64,000 nt of DNA from Vanilla planifolia (lineage: Eukaryota; Streptophyta; Magnoliopsida; Asparagales; Orchidaceae). Both the position numbers and the translations under genes were made by a program. The notes under the pieces are model-generated. The model had not been told where the DNA came from, did no database searches, and worked only from the letters and a program-made list of their open reading frames with translations. Below, piece by piece: positions 24,280-37,400 of the stretch (its first letter is position 1; each line of letters opens with the position of its first letter). The stretch lies in assembly GCA_023846275.1 (NCBI GenBank), contig CM043874.1:23307130-23371129 (forward strand), read 5' to 3'.

Positions 24280-26330
24280 CATTGAGGAGGAAATTTCAAA
24301 AATGATTGCCCCATTTAAATTCAACTTTATTAACAAGTTCTGTCATGGTTAACCTAGTATGGAAACAATCAAAACATTATTCAACAAAATTGGATTTCTA
24401 AGCTCTTTTATGATGGGCTCACTAGATGATTAGCATATCCTAATTTGATTCAACAAAGAAGAAGACTGTCTTTTCTATTGGCTATATCATACTTAGAAAA
24501 TTAGAGACTTTTAAATATGAATCCTAAAATGGTATTTAGACTTCTAATTAAATGTCAAACTCTCTCTTTCTCTTATTTTGATCATAATTGAAGACCTTAA
24601 GATACATTTGTTTAACAAAACAATGTTTTATTCCTTAGTCTCAATGATTGGCACACCACTAAAAGTAGATGCTACAACCATTAACCTTACCTGGCCAAAT
24701 GTAGCCAGAGCTTGCCTCTAGGTGAACAAGGATATAACATTTCTCAATGTAAGAACAACTAATCAATAACTAAAATAAAAACTATTATAGACTCATAAAA
24801 GATAATTAATGAAGTAGAAGTATAGACTCAAGTAGACCATAAGTTGAAGGAAATGATAACACATAAGAAAATCAACTACTCATAGTTAAAATATATGCAA
24901 TAGTGATTTTGTCACCTAAATTATCTATAACAACAATCTCTATATGCTCTGATATAAACAATTAGAAAGCTTTTTCTACAATAGCTTCTAAAGCAGATGA
25001 AATAGCCAACTCTTTACACAAAAATTAGTTGTAATGCAAAGAACCAATCAGGTTGAGTCAAAGATACTTGATGAATACAACATTCTAAAGAAGGATCACG
25101 TAAAAGGCTGAGTAAATGAATCCCTTTCTGATTTAAAAGCCTCTCAAGATAAATCGTGATGTCAATATAACCTTTGATCATATAAAACCTTCAATGAAGA
25201 ATTGCAAGTGATAATAGTCTTGGACCTAATTCTATTGAACGATGGCAACTTCACTCCTGTATAGAGCAAAAGGACAAGAAAAAACTAAAAAAATGATAAA
25301 CTAGTAGTTCCAAAGGAATTAGGAGAAGCCCTTAAGTTGCTCAAATTGAAGACATTAATAAGATCAATGATTAATATCTTTATGTGGAATATAAGAGATG
25401 TTATAAATAAAAGTTCAATTTAAGAAAAATATTTTATTGCACAACCTCATTCAAAATATTGAGAATTTTAACTTGCCATGGATGTTTAGTGGGGATTTCA
25501 ATGAAATAGCTTATCGAGATGAGTACAAAGGGCATTTTTCTCCTAAAATAATTGCTATGCACGAATTTGTAATTAATTCACCAATGCAACCCCATTTAAC
25601 CTCCTTTCACAAGCTCTCTATTTACCTAGTTTGGCAAGACAAAGGGTAAATATATTTTGAAATGTTTAAATAAAAAGCTAGTAAATCAACTATTATTGGA
25701 ACAAATCCTTATGATAGTAATTCAACACCTATGCAAAATAGGATCTGACCATGCTCCACTCCTAGTTTACTTTTCTAAATAAACTTCAATAACATTTAAA
25801 CAATTTAGATTTCAAAACATATGGTTGGAGCATCACTTATTCCTACAAATGGTGGAAAATAATTGGAAGCTACCTATCAATGGTACTGACAGAAAAGCTC
25901 TTGTTGGACTAAAAACTTATCTAAAGATAGGGAACAAATAATCTTTTGTTAACATATTTATGATTATCAAATCCATTGAAGATGTACTCAAACCTAAAGA
26001 ATCCTGATTTTAAGCAAACTCAACTAATGAATTAAGGGAAGAGCTATCTTAGGCCAACAAAACACTATTAGAAGCCACTGTTAGAAAGCACTCTTACTGA
26101 AAACAAAAAGTTGGAATTAAATGGCTTATAGAGGGTGAAAAACCTCTAAATTCTATCATACAATGGTTAAGGAATTAAGATCAAAATTGAAGATCATGAA
26201 GACTATAATGGCTAGTGGATTCAACAAGAGGACAAAATTACTAAAGTTGCTATTCTTCATTTTCAAAACCTTTGAAAAGCTACCCATGTAACCATCTTTT
26301 AAACTACAATAATTTGATAACATGTTTATT
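24280..26330 (+). mobile_element. L1-type LINE relic (ORF1 and endonuclease)
   Basis: About 24290-24740 matches the plant LINE ORF1 domain DUF4283: KFCHG at the start, a long WL..T..KIRDF middle, and GTPLKVDATTINLTWPNVAR near 24650. ORF2 begins about 25375 (NIFMWNIRDV). The endonuclease motif GDFNEI lies in the 70-codon open stretch at 25437-25649, and SDHAPLLV at about 25745 is the catalytic Asp-His motif. The frame decays through a post-endonuclease WL.EGE segment near 26120 and is lost by about 26330, so no reverse transcriptase remains. Loss of the RT end is unusual for LINEs, which are normally 5'-truncated. Confidence 0.82.
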
Positions 26331-29300
26331 AATCACATGTTAGTTGAGCATGATATACATGAATTAAATTGTTTGTATGTTTCATTTATAATCATGCTAA
26401 ATTGATAATGTTCAAAAAAGGAGAAGGAAAGAAATGTAAATGCTATTTGTGATAATAAACATAAAAGAAAAGACAAGAATAAGAATATAAAAGAGACAAA
26501 TAAAAGAGATTTTGTGATGTATAAATAAAGCTCAATTATGAAAGGATGAGTGATGCAAGATGATATGCTAAGACTTATTTTTACTCATAGATAATTAAGA
26601 CGTACTATGTTTAAGGTGAAGTGTCAAGGTAGACACATAAGTGAAGTTCATAGAAGACCAAACAAAAAATCACATAGTTATATGCACTAAAGAGAAAGAT
26701 AGACTCCATAATTAAATTTTTCAAAATATGAAATAAAATGGCTAAACACTTTTTAGTGATTTGATGCTCTTTATGGAAGTTTGATAATGGGTCAAGATCT
26801 CTTCTTTGAATATCTTACTCACTTTCCCAAGATATCTTCAGAATCACACTATTAGATTATTTTTACACAATACGTTGTATCAAACAAGCTTAGTTGCAAC
26901 ACTTTGTTACTTCATTCAAAAAAGTTATCTTATACAATGCAACATGATGAGCATTCATACCTATAGCCTTCAAGGATACAATAATAATTTTACCAATCTA
27001 AGAATATTAAAAGACATTTATAAATATTAAAGGACACATTTTTACAATTCCAAAAGTTATCACAAATTACAAAATAAATACTTTAAATTTTACTAAAAAA
27101 CTTAAAAAATATAAATTAAAAAACTACAAAATTAATTGATGTAAACAATTCTCAACTAGGCATATGCATTTTCGGGTGACAAAAATGGAGAGAAGTGAAG
27201 CAATAGGTAGTGTGGGAAGAGAGGCCCATGATGCCTCAAAACCAATTTTTGGGTTAGAGCAAATCAGTACGAGTTAATTGGTTAGTGCATGTTGTTAGGT
27301 TAGGTGCATTGGCAGATTAGGGTTGCATGTGTTGATGGGTTGGTTGGGGTAGATGGGTTGATGCGGGTCAAGCAGATCAATGATTTTGATGGGTTAGCAT
27401 GGTTCAAGTGAACTGCATGGGTGGTATGGCTATTGACGATGATGACAACAAAGGTAAAAACAACCTAAACCTTAATTTAAAACCTTTTTGAAGTAATGTT
27501 GAACACAAATTTTGTATTGACAAAACTTTGGGATAATCGAAGGAATGTTCTATGCTAAATATAAAACTGGAAATATCTAAAAAATTATCAATTGATCTTC
27601 AAATAACTTAAATTAAAGTGTTGATGAGAATAACTTGATGAACTAATAAAAAAACTGAAATGTATAATAACAATCGTGTATTGTAATTGACCTCTACAAT
27701 AGCATTAATAACAAAGATTAATGAGAAGTAGAAGAGTCAATATTGCATGACTCCAAGTTTGAATATGACTAATATGCTTCAAAATAGAATCTCTACATGA
27801 TATACTAGACGCTTTTTCATCAATGAATAAGTTGTCCAAAGTAAATACTATTATTGTGGAATTATGGTTCTTAAGATGAGCCAAAGGAGTCATTCATTTG
27901 GGTTATTTATATTGGAATGACATGTTGCTAAACATGCCTAATTATTTATAAATTAGTATTCTCCAAAACTTATCCTTAAGAAGATGAAAAGATTAAAGAA
28001 GTAAGCAAATATGTGTTGATAACAAAAAGATTAAAAGTTAAAAAAGCTTTTCTAATAAAAATTTGCTTCATCTTCTATTGCACATTCACATGCATCTCTC
28101 TCTCTCTTTTACTATATAATACTATTTACAATTAACCCATGCATGTGGCTATCTAATATTATTTTTTGCATTTATATGTACATTTTTATTATTGATTAGT
28201 GATGATTAATTTAATATGTTTTTTAATTTAATATTTTTAGGTCAAAACAAGACATATTATAATTTTTATGTAATTGAGAAAATGATATGTACTAGAAGTT
28301 TAATCATAATGTTGATTTGTAATTTGGATTATTCAAGTTTAAAGACAATTAAGTTTTTAAATGTTTTAGTTGTTTAAAGTTTAAATGATTTCCTTAGTGG
28401 TAATGTGATTCAATGCCACATAGTTTTAAAATCAAGGTTTAATTTGCTTTAGTAAATCTTTTTGAAAGAGTGATATTTGAAAGGAGTTCTAAAAATGAGA
28501 TTTTACTACTTGATTTATACAAAATAAAAAGAAAAAGATCTCATGTTTTGAAAATAGAAAAAAATTGAATAAATTAACCAAAGTGACTCCAAATCTAGGC
28601 GAGAGGTTGATTCTTTTGCTACTATCTTTTTATTCGGCTTTACCATGAGGCTATTAAATGTGGAATGGTGTGACCTTAGCTCCAAGTTATTGATTGTGAA
28701 CTATGGATTGTGCTTAATCTACAAAAGAACTCACTTATACTGGGTTTTTTTTACCTAACTATAACAAATGAGTGATTTAAGTAGTGCTTAAGCTGATTGA
28801 CTTGGAATTGAACATAAACTCTTGAGTTGAGTTGTGCTACTTAAAATTCTTTTTGTTCTTGCCTATTTACTTCGCATTTTGTAGCATTAAATGACTTTAG
28901 ATAATTTTAATAAAATTTTACTAGAGCATCCTTTGAAACAAAATTTGTATAAACTAGCACAACCAATTTACCCTCTCCCCACCTCTTGTTGTGCATTATG
29001 GACCCAATGGAGATGTTACAATAGTGAAAGATAGACTCATTGAAATCTAATGCATAGTTATTACATCCAAATTCTTAAGAACTCTTTGAAAGGAGTGATC
29101 ATAAGATACTCTCAAATTAGATTTATCAACTACTATATGACATTGACGGCTGAGTTTAAGTCGTTTATATCCTTATTGCACTACTAAGTAGGATCCATAA
29201 ATACTTAAAAGGATAGAAAGACATAACAACATTCAACCAAATTTTTGGATATTAAATTTGATGCAACATGAGATCTATAAAGTCCTTTGTGTCATATGTA

Positions 29301-31300
29301 GAATTTTCTCACTTGTAATAGGTTAAACTAAATTTTAAGTGTGATTTTTCTAATTTTGTTGTGCACTACTAATGATCTTTTATATTCAAAAAGTTAGGAA
29401 TTTAAAAGTCAATATATTGAATTTCCAAATTACATTTTTAAAATTATTTTAAATAGTAATTAAGGACTTAATTAGAACTTTTAAACAAGAAATTTAAAAA
29501 TTAAGCTTAAGCCCATTGTGAAAAGGTGGATAGATTTTCAAACCGTAGAAAGTTATGAGCATGGTCCTTAAAAATATTTTAAAATCAACTCCAAATATTG
29601 AACCCAAAAATATATAGTTTTTCACATGAAAACTTTTATGTTTTCTTATTTTTAAAAGTTTTAGCTAAACAAAAAACTTAATTACTCCTAATCTAATTAA
29701 ATCACAAATAAAAAGTGTTAAAAAATAGATTTCAAATATTAAACACTATGTTAATTTTAATGATACTATCTTTTATTATAATTATTTATTGTTTTAATTA
29801 ATAATTATTCTAACTTAACAAATTTTTTAAGTTGTTCAAAGTTAAAGATGTAGAAAGGATACAAAAATATCTTGAATATAAGATTCAAACGATGATAACA
29901 AAATAAAAAAAATAGATTTGATAGATTTAGAATTTAAATTTAAACGCATTTATGATTGTTCTCAAAGTTAAATCAAAAGAAATAGATTTGATAAATTTAG
30001 AATTTAAATTTAAACACAATTAAGATTTTTCTTAAAGGTTATACAAAATCATATTAATAATTTAAAATTTATTTATAAAATTATATAAGATTTAATTGAA
30101 AATATTTTATGGTTTTTTAATTGAAGTTTATTATACTAAATATTTTTTAAATTATTTTAAAAATTTATTTATTTATAATAAAACCATTTTGTTTTACCCT
30201 TGTCTCTTACTTTAATTATCAAAATATTATTAAATAAATTGTTAAAATGTAAACTTCAATAGCTTATATTTCATATATAATTTTGATATTTTGAATAAAA
30301 AACTATTTAATACATATTTCTAAAATACATTGCTGAGATCCATTCTTATTCCAATATTGTTTTAATTTTTGGTTTATATATTTTTATTCTATTGTCAAAA
30401 CCTTCTAAAACAATGCTATTTTTTTTGTAAAGAAACCTAAAATTTTCAAAACTTTTTGTCCATATTTGAACCTATTCTAACAAACATTTTATACGTAATT
30501 TCAAAAGCCTAGTCCATATTTGATCCCATTCAAATACTCTTTATTGTGTTAATATTTTTCTATAAAATTATCTAAATCTACTAAAATTTAATTTATTGAA
30601 AAATAAAAGACATTACTATCAATATACATTTTTTTTTCTATTAGAACTGAAATTTATATTTTTTTTTAATACAATCTATCAAATTTAACCCTCATTTAAA
30701 TATATATCCTTAATAGCAAAATTATTCTTTGACCTTTTAGTGATCTTAAATACCCTTTTTATGTTTTAGAAGTTCTCAAATTTATAACTGAAGTTTTGAA
30801 ATTTCTTTACAAGCTATTCTAAATTTATGATTTTTTTTTCTTAATATTTAAAATATTCAAAAAGCTTAATTTGGAACAAAATTTATAACTAAAGTTTGAG
30901 AAAATTTATTTATTATATGTAAGTCTTTTTTTTTCTTGTAGAGTTTATTGTGTTCCATTTGATTTTTATTTGCAAATCTTATTCTAAAAATCATTTTATT
31001 TGTGCCTTTTAATCAACTATTTACTCATACCATTTGCATTTTATTATTTTGCATTTACATTGGTTGAATGATAAGATTGTATATTTTTATTTCCATATTT
31101 TCGAACTAACAACCAAAACTCTATTTTGACTTTCTTAATACCCTTTTTAGAAAGTTCCGTTAAACATTTTCCTTCCAAACTTATTTTTCAAAATCATAAG
31201 TTGTTTACAAACATAATTATTTTATTGTTATTGTTTTTTTTAATTAAAAATGTTTTCAAATATGATTAATCAAAACTTTGATTATATTTAAAGAATATTT
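26330..31300. other. Intergenic AT-rich region without genes
   Basis: No ORF here resembles a known family. Sub-features seen are a GGGTT-rich stretch at 27180-27440, reminiscent of two similar stretches in the LTRs at 59510-59900 and 62030-62400, a tandem duplication at 29911-30050, and long A/T runs from 29400 on. The last kilobase before 31300 is the upstream region of gene 2. Confidence 0.5.
29911..30050 (+). repeat. Tandem duplication, two 70-bp units
   Basis: Both units start AATAGATTTGATAGATTTAG (second copy with one change) and share the next 20 bases, then diverge mildly. The tract is non-coding. Confidence 0.85.
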
Positions 31301-31301
31301 T

Positions 31302-31307
31302 TATAAA
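31302..31307 (+). promoter_or_regulatory. TATA box candidate of FCP1/SCP-like gene
   Basis: TATAAA occurs 176 bases upstream of the chosen start codon. About 30-40 bases later the base composition shifts from strongly AT-rich to mixed with CpGs (31350-31520), as expected for the first exon. Confidence 0.5.
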
Positions 31308-31377
31308 ACTTGAGTCCCTTTCAAACAAATACTTATTAATTCTAAATTAATAGGGTTCATCTTCGTGTAATTTGAAA

Positions 31378-31455
31378 ATGGTAGATGCAGAGACATGCTA
31401 TCGTCCGCTGGAGCCGTTTAAAATCCATCGGATGTCGAAGCGTGAAAGTGCCTGA
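31378..31455 (+). other. Upstream ORF in the leader of the FCP1/SCP-like gene
   Basis: A 25-codon ORF (MVDAETCYRPLEPFKIHRMS...) starts and stops before the main ATG at 31478, leaving a 22-base gap. If the leader is transcribed as proposed, scanning ribosomes would meet it first, which could lower translation of the main frame. Presence is seen; effect is inferred. Confidence 0.45.
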
Positions 31456-31477
31456 AGACCGCAGCGATATCTGAATA

Positions 31478-34400
31478 ATGGTGAAACGTGGGCGATCCGT
31501 GTCTGCTAGATCTGGTTAGCTTCTCACTGTGGCTTCTACTTTTCGAGAGTTTCTTCTCTTTCAATAGACTATTTTTTGATATTGACGTCTTAAGAAAGTT
31601 GGAAACAGTATTGATTTCTAATTTGTAGTTTAGGTTTTTAATAGTTTGTCTTTTGTTTAACTTGGGATCGAGAATGCCGGTGGAACGGCTTGATTTGAGA
31701 CGTTCCCTGTTTATTATTAGTCTATCTACATATGTAAAGATTTCATTAAGCATCTGTTCCGAAACTTGTACTGGACCTGGCTTCAAACAAAATGTAAGCG
31801 CTTTAGAAATTACACTAAGTGCTTCATACGTGGGAAGCTTTTATCCTGTTAGTTGTTTTTGTGAAGTCAATCCCATTATAATTTGAAGTGATGTGTTTCC
31901 TGATCAAATATTTGTTCCTTTTGTAAGAATTGAATGTGATGCTCCTTGGTCATGTTCGCTTATTAGAAGAGCACTTTAAATCCTATCTTCAATCATAGAG
32001 TCTTAAAGGGAAATAAACAAAGAAACTCAGTCCAAATTCAAATTCTACCGTAGCAGTGACCTCCAAAATCTACCAAATTGTTTAAGATCAAAACATGCTG
32101 GCATGAATCGTTTATCAGTGATGGATTGTGGAATTTATTTATTTTTCCTATTTGGGATGTTTGCAAATTCTTGGGTAATTTTTTCTTAAAATACGCTTAC
32201 CTTAGTGTGAATGTATGGTCTGATTAGTTTTGTAAACAAGTGGAGTCATGAGCTGGGAGTTTCTTGTGCTATATTAAATGAGGCAACCTTGGCTTGAAAC
32301 CCATTTTGCCTCTATTATATAGAGAGAATCCAGGCATGGTTTTGTTGATCTTTGTTTATTGGCTTGATAAGCTAGGTCAGGAGACAATTAATGAGATAGG
32401 ATTAAATCGTATTTGAGTTTGTTTGTCTCGCTTGCACGCATTTTTTCCTTCCATCTAAAAACAAGGAGTATTATTGCATATCAAAGTAAACTTACTTTTA
32501 CCCAACAATTGTTCTTATATTTCTGTATAGAATAAAAAATTTTTGTGACCTAGGCTTATTTTTTTCTTTGGAACGTGTTTATATAAAATTTTTAGTTAGT
32601 CTATTACCAGTGCATTTTTAAAAAAAAAAATTACATCTCATTGAAAATATTGCTTGCCATATTTATTAATGTTCTGATAACACGTTAGTTTACCTAACTT
32701 ATTCTATATAGAAATAGAATTTGTGATTCTTTGTTTGTGAATCCTTATTACTATAATGATTTAGACCATAGAGCACCTTGAGAATTGCCTCAAACCAAAT
32801 TCAAAACCGATTTCTAGAGTATTTCATTATTAATTCGGTGTTTGAAAGGAGTGTTTAATTTTTTTTGTTATTGTATTATGTAAGCTAAACATCATTTGTA
32901 CCCCAAAAAATTTATATCAACAATGAAGCATTTCTTTTTTACATAAACTTTTACAATCATTTTCATTATATGTAAGGGAATCAAAGTCATGAAATTTATT
33001 ATCATTCTGAGGTTATTGTTTTAATCTACCAAATTCTCAGGTAGTCATTCTAGTTTACCAAAATACAAAAGGAGAGAGTTATCTTGAAACACTTTTTAGT
33101 AGCTTGAGGAGTGCATGAAAAATTCACATTTTCTTCTGACAACTCATTGGTCCACTGCTCATGAGATAATTTTAAACTTTTTGTACAAACTTTTGAAAAG
33201 CTTCTTAGTAATAGAGGTAAAATTTTGTTTGAGGATAGATTGGTAAAGTAATCTAAATGGGTGCTTATGCCTTTTTTTATGGACACTTGATGTTTTGAAG
33301 AAGTTTTGTTGTTAATTTTTTATGATTTATCTATCTTGATGGAACTCTTCTTCTTTCTTTGGTTCTTAACAAGAAAAAAAATTTCTATGATTGATTTTGG
33401 ATATATGTGGTTTTGGTATGGTATACATTTCTTTAACCATGAGTTAATATGTACTTATTGATTGGGAGGATTTTATGAAATTCTTGCTTTAGAAATCTAA
33501 GTTTCTAAAAATCCATTCAACTCAAAGAAATGCAAAAGCATGGGTATGGTTGTTTTTCTTTGTGTAGTAAGTATACATTAAATTATGCTTGAGTAGGGCC
33601 AAACCAGAGGAAACTCTACTGCATACCCGCAACGTTACTGATATGCAAATTGTTTGTTTGACTTGGGTATAGGGGCGAAAGTCTAATCGAACCATCTAGT
33701 AGTTAGTTTCTTTCGAAGTTTTGTTATTATAATTGGAGCCATAGAGTTTTGTGCGGTAAAGCTAATGATTAGAGGCATTGGAAGCACAATGCTCTCGACC
33801 TATTCTTGAACTTTAAATAGGTAGAAAGGCTTGGCTGCTTGGATGAGTTGAGCCATGAAATCTAAATTCCATGTGGGCCATTTTTGGTAAGCAGAACTGG
33901 CAATATGAGATGAACTGAAAGTCGAGTTATGGTATCCAATTAAGCACTAACTTAGGGCCCACAAAAGGTGTTGGTTGATTAAGATAGCATAATGGTGGTT
34001 ACGGCAATTGGTATCTGCTAAAGCGTGTGTGGTAATTGATTTGTCGGCGAGGTTTTTCTCTTCGAGTTCTTATCAGCAGATCTTCTTTTTAAAGTAGCAA
34101 CAGTAAAACTGTAAACGTGAAAGTGGTAAAGAACAAAGGAAGGAGAAAAAGAAAAGGGTTTTGTTACTAGGAGATTGAATTTTTCAAAAAGTTTTTTTTA
34201 AAAGATTCTAAGTTTACAAAGTTCTAACTTTTAGAAATTCTGAATTGTTTTATAAATCTTTTTCATTCTTTTATATAAATACTTAGATATAATATTTAAT
34301 TATAAAATAAAAAACATATGATTTTGATTAAAAATATAAAAATTCTCCAAATTTTGTTAAGACTGTCTTAATCTGGTGCTTGTTTGCGCATGCCCGTTTG

Positions 34401-37400
34401 TGCTTTCGCCTACAGACTATCGTACTAGGAGGATTGTTAACATGCGCGGGTGCTGTTCTTGTGTGCGGATGGTCATTCGCAACAAGGTAGGTGGCCAACA
34501 GGATGCACGTGTAACGCATGTGTGCCCGCTTGAGCGATCGCATGCGCCAGCGCTTCGTGCCCTTCTGCGGTGCCCCCGCACTTCCATGCCTGGGGTTTTA
34601 CTGTTTTGTGTTGTGCCAATTGTTTTCGTAATTTTGTCTCCTCTCTTGATCATAGGTTCCTTCTTTTTGAGATTCAAGTCCCATCAAATCTTTTTTGCTT
34701 AACTAATTCTTTGATAGATCTTGTTTCATTATCTTTTTTGAGAGGTTGAAATTTTCATCAGTCCCATCAAGTGTTTTTTTTATTTTGTTAGCAGCATATG
34801 GCAAGTGTTCATTAGTCTCTTCGTTTGGTCGGTACCAACAATGCATTTTGTCAATACTTCTTTGACTTGAATCAGAAAGAAGTGTGTCGATCCTTTGTGA
34901 ATCGATATCGTTGTGCTCGTTGATAGTAGACGGTATCTCAATCTCATAAGTTGGATTGTCTGGTGTAATAATGATTTCTATCTATTAGAATAGAGAAAAG
35001 ACAATAGAGATCTAGAGTTACTACATAGATAATCTTATAAATGTAGTTTTTGAAAAAAGTTAAGGATACAATTTTTTGTATTTTTCTCGTGTGTGTCGTG
35101 TCTTGATGTAGTGATCACAATACTTAAGATTTCTGTTGATAGTAAGAATATTATTAGTTGTGGTTGTAATATATTTTGTTGAAGAATATTTTGTCATAAT
35201 GTTTAGAATTATACTCAAAAGTTTTGGTATTTTCTTCTTTTAGTTGTCTTTTTGTATTTATTTATTTTTATAATCATTTTAAATGTATTAAATTGTTTAA
35301 AAGATTGAATAAGAAAAATGGATAATTTGATAACAATAAGATAATATAAACCTATAATATATTTTGGCAAAGTCTGCATCTTTTTAACAATTATTCCCAA
35401 GCACATGGCTTATTGTATGGATTCTATGGTATATTCTTGCACGGTTTGTCCTTGTCAGTGCTGTAGACTATATTATTTTTTTATTTTTTTTTCATATAAC
35501 TCATGAGATAAAATTCATTTTTGATTAATTTCTTAAATTGGTTTTATATCACTTTTGTAATTGTGTCATTTCTTATGTGAACATTTTGTCAAGTTAACGC
35601 ATGACTTGTTATCTTTAATCGAGCATATGCCATTTTATCCGTTGATAAATAACCATATAGAGAAAAATGTCTCTGGTTGCTTCAACTACGTATTTAATTT
35701 CTCTATATTTATTTTATCATCATAAATAGATCAAATATGACAACTATCTTGAAAGGATGTTAATTTCTGTGGGTTGAAAATGTAAGATTAATTTCATCTT
35801 CATCTACAATTATTTTAGGATTACTAAATCCAAAAGTTCCTAGATTAAGAGTATTTTTTTTATAGGTTTTTTTTTTAGATCTATTATAAGAAGGGATTAA
35901 GATCTTAGCATAACATTCATTAATATTTATATTTGGTGGTTTAATAGAGCTACCTGTGCCTAAAGGTTTGATGGTAAAATAATCGGCATAGTCATCTTGA
36001 CTATGGCCTCTTTAATCTCTTGATTCTCTTTTTTGGCTTGCTTTTCAACTATCTTCTTTTTTTCATCTACCATTGGCGTCGAATTAAAGCACTTTGATAC
36101 CAAAAATAATATGTTCTGTCTGCAAGGTGTTCTTGCATTGAACTTTTATTAGTAGACATTTTTTTCAGATTAACAGTGGAAATAAAAGGGTGAAAATGAT
36201 AATAAAAGAAGGAAAAAATAGAAGAAGATAGTTTGTTATAAGGAGTTTGAATTTTTCAAGAAGTTTTTCTTCTAAGGGTTTTGAATTCACGAAGTTCTAA
36301 TTCTCAAAATTCTGAATTTTCAAATTTTAAATAATTTTATACATTTTTCTCATTCTTTTATATAGAAGTTCGAACACAATATTTAATTATAAAATAAAAA
36401 ACATATGATTTTAATCAAAAATATAAAAATTCTCCAAATTTTGCAAATTTCATAAAGTATGCTTGATCCCATACCTTTTCGCACATGCGCCTGCGCCATC
36501 GTCTGTGTATAGTCACGTTAGGAGACTATTCACACATGCGAGTACTGTTCCCGCACATAAATAATTCTCCGCGTGCACGTTGACCACAACGGCATCTATC
36601 ATGCATGTGGATCATGTGTGCAGTAGGTGGCTGATAGAGTGCACGTGCCACAAATGTGTGCTTGCCCCGCGAGATCGCGCATGTTAGCGCGTAGGCATCT
36701 GGCATGCCCCACCCTTCAGCATATGCTCTTGCGCCTCTGTGCACGACGCTTCGCCATCGCATGTGAGCATCTAGTGCGCTGCGCTCTTTTGCGTGCATGC
36801 TCATGGCTCTGCCCACGATGCTCAGCAGGCGTGCTACAGCGCAGGCTTCAGAGTCTACGTGGCCCAGTGCGTGGCTCCTATTGCTTCATGCGGCGTCGAC
36901 TGTTTTTGTCATTTTGTCTTCCTCTTTAATTCTTTTTTACCATTTTGGATTTAATGAGCTTGGAAGTGATTTGATCAAATAATTCACTCATTGAATCAAC
37001 TAGTCCTGAAAATAGATGTCGCTTAATTATGTGACCTACATTTGACCTTTGGTGAAATGCAATGCCCTGATGAGTAGGAGGGTGCAGTGATTGTTGCAAA
37101 ATCCAGTGGTCGTTGATGTAGATCTTGGTGGTAGGAACTAAGGTACACTTGAATGAATTAAAAAAGTTCTCATGATTACTTTTGTACTCGAAATTTAGTA
37201 TAAAATAGCTATGATAATACAAGAGTTAATTAGTTATTGACTATCCCATATGTAGAGGAACTATAAAAATATATTCTTTATGTTTATCAACATTTCTCTT
37301 CTTGTACTTTATTCTAGAGATTAAGAATATTTTTTGGCATTTATCTTTATTATTTGTTGTAAAGAGGTCATGTGAAAAAAACCCAGCCTTCCATCTTTAG

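Larger units (their letters stand above)
34046..36975 (-). mobile_element. LTR retrotransposon inserted in the rRNA pseudogene
   Basis: Two direct repeats (about 34050-34690 and 36113-36975) share an AT-rich block ending CATATGATTTT...TTCTCCAAATTTTG and then a GC-rich, CpG-rich island. Next to the upper repeat, at about 36098-36112, CACTTTGATACCAAAA reads in reverse as TTTTGGTATCAAAGTG, the usual copia primer-binding context, so the element runs on the minus strand. Below it a gag-like start (MVDEKKKIVEKQAKKENQEIKEA) extends to about 35990, then decays. No pol domain was recognised in the roughly 1.4-kb interior, so it is internally deleted or non-autonomous. Exact ends are uncertain by tens of bases. 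Confidence 0.75.

Noticed and set aside
27180..27440. GGGTT-rich stretch suggesting interstitial telomere repeats
   Set aside because: The strings are GGGTTGATGGGTTGG and similar with no TTTAGGG periodicity; they resemble LTR middle regions seen at 59.5 and 62.1 kb.
31418..31786. 122-codon minus-strand ORF over the first exon of the FCP1-like gene
   Set aside because: It looks protein-like but matches no family I know, lies antisense to a plausible promoter and leader, and has no sign of further exons on that strand.
34376..34702. ORFs of 70-108 codons on both strands (34.3-34.7 and 36.5-36.98 kb)
   Set aside because: They lie in the CpG-rich LTR islands, where low stop-codon frequency opens all frames; Cys/Arg/His-rich translations are typical of this.
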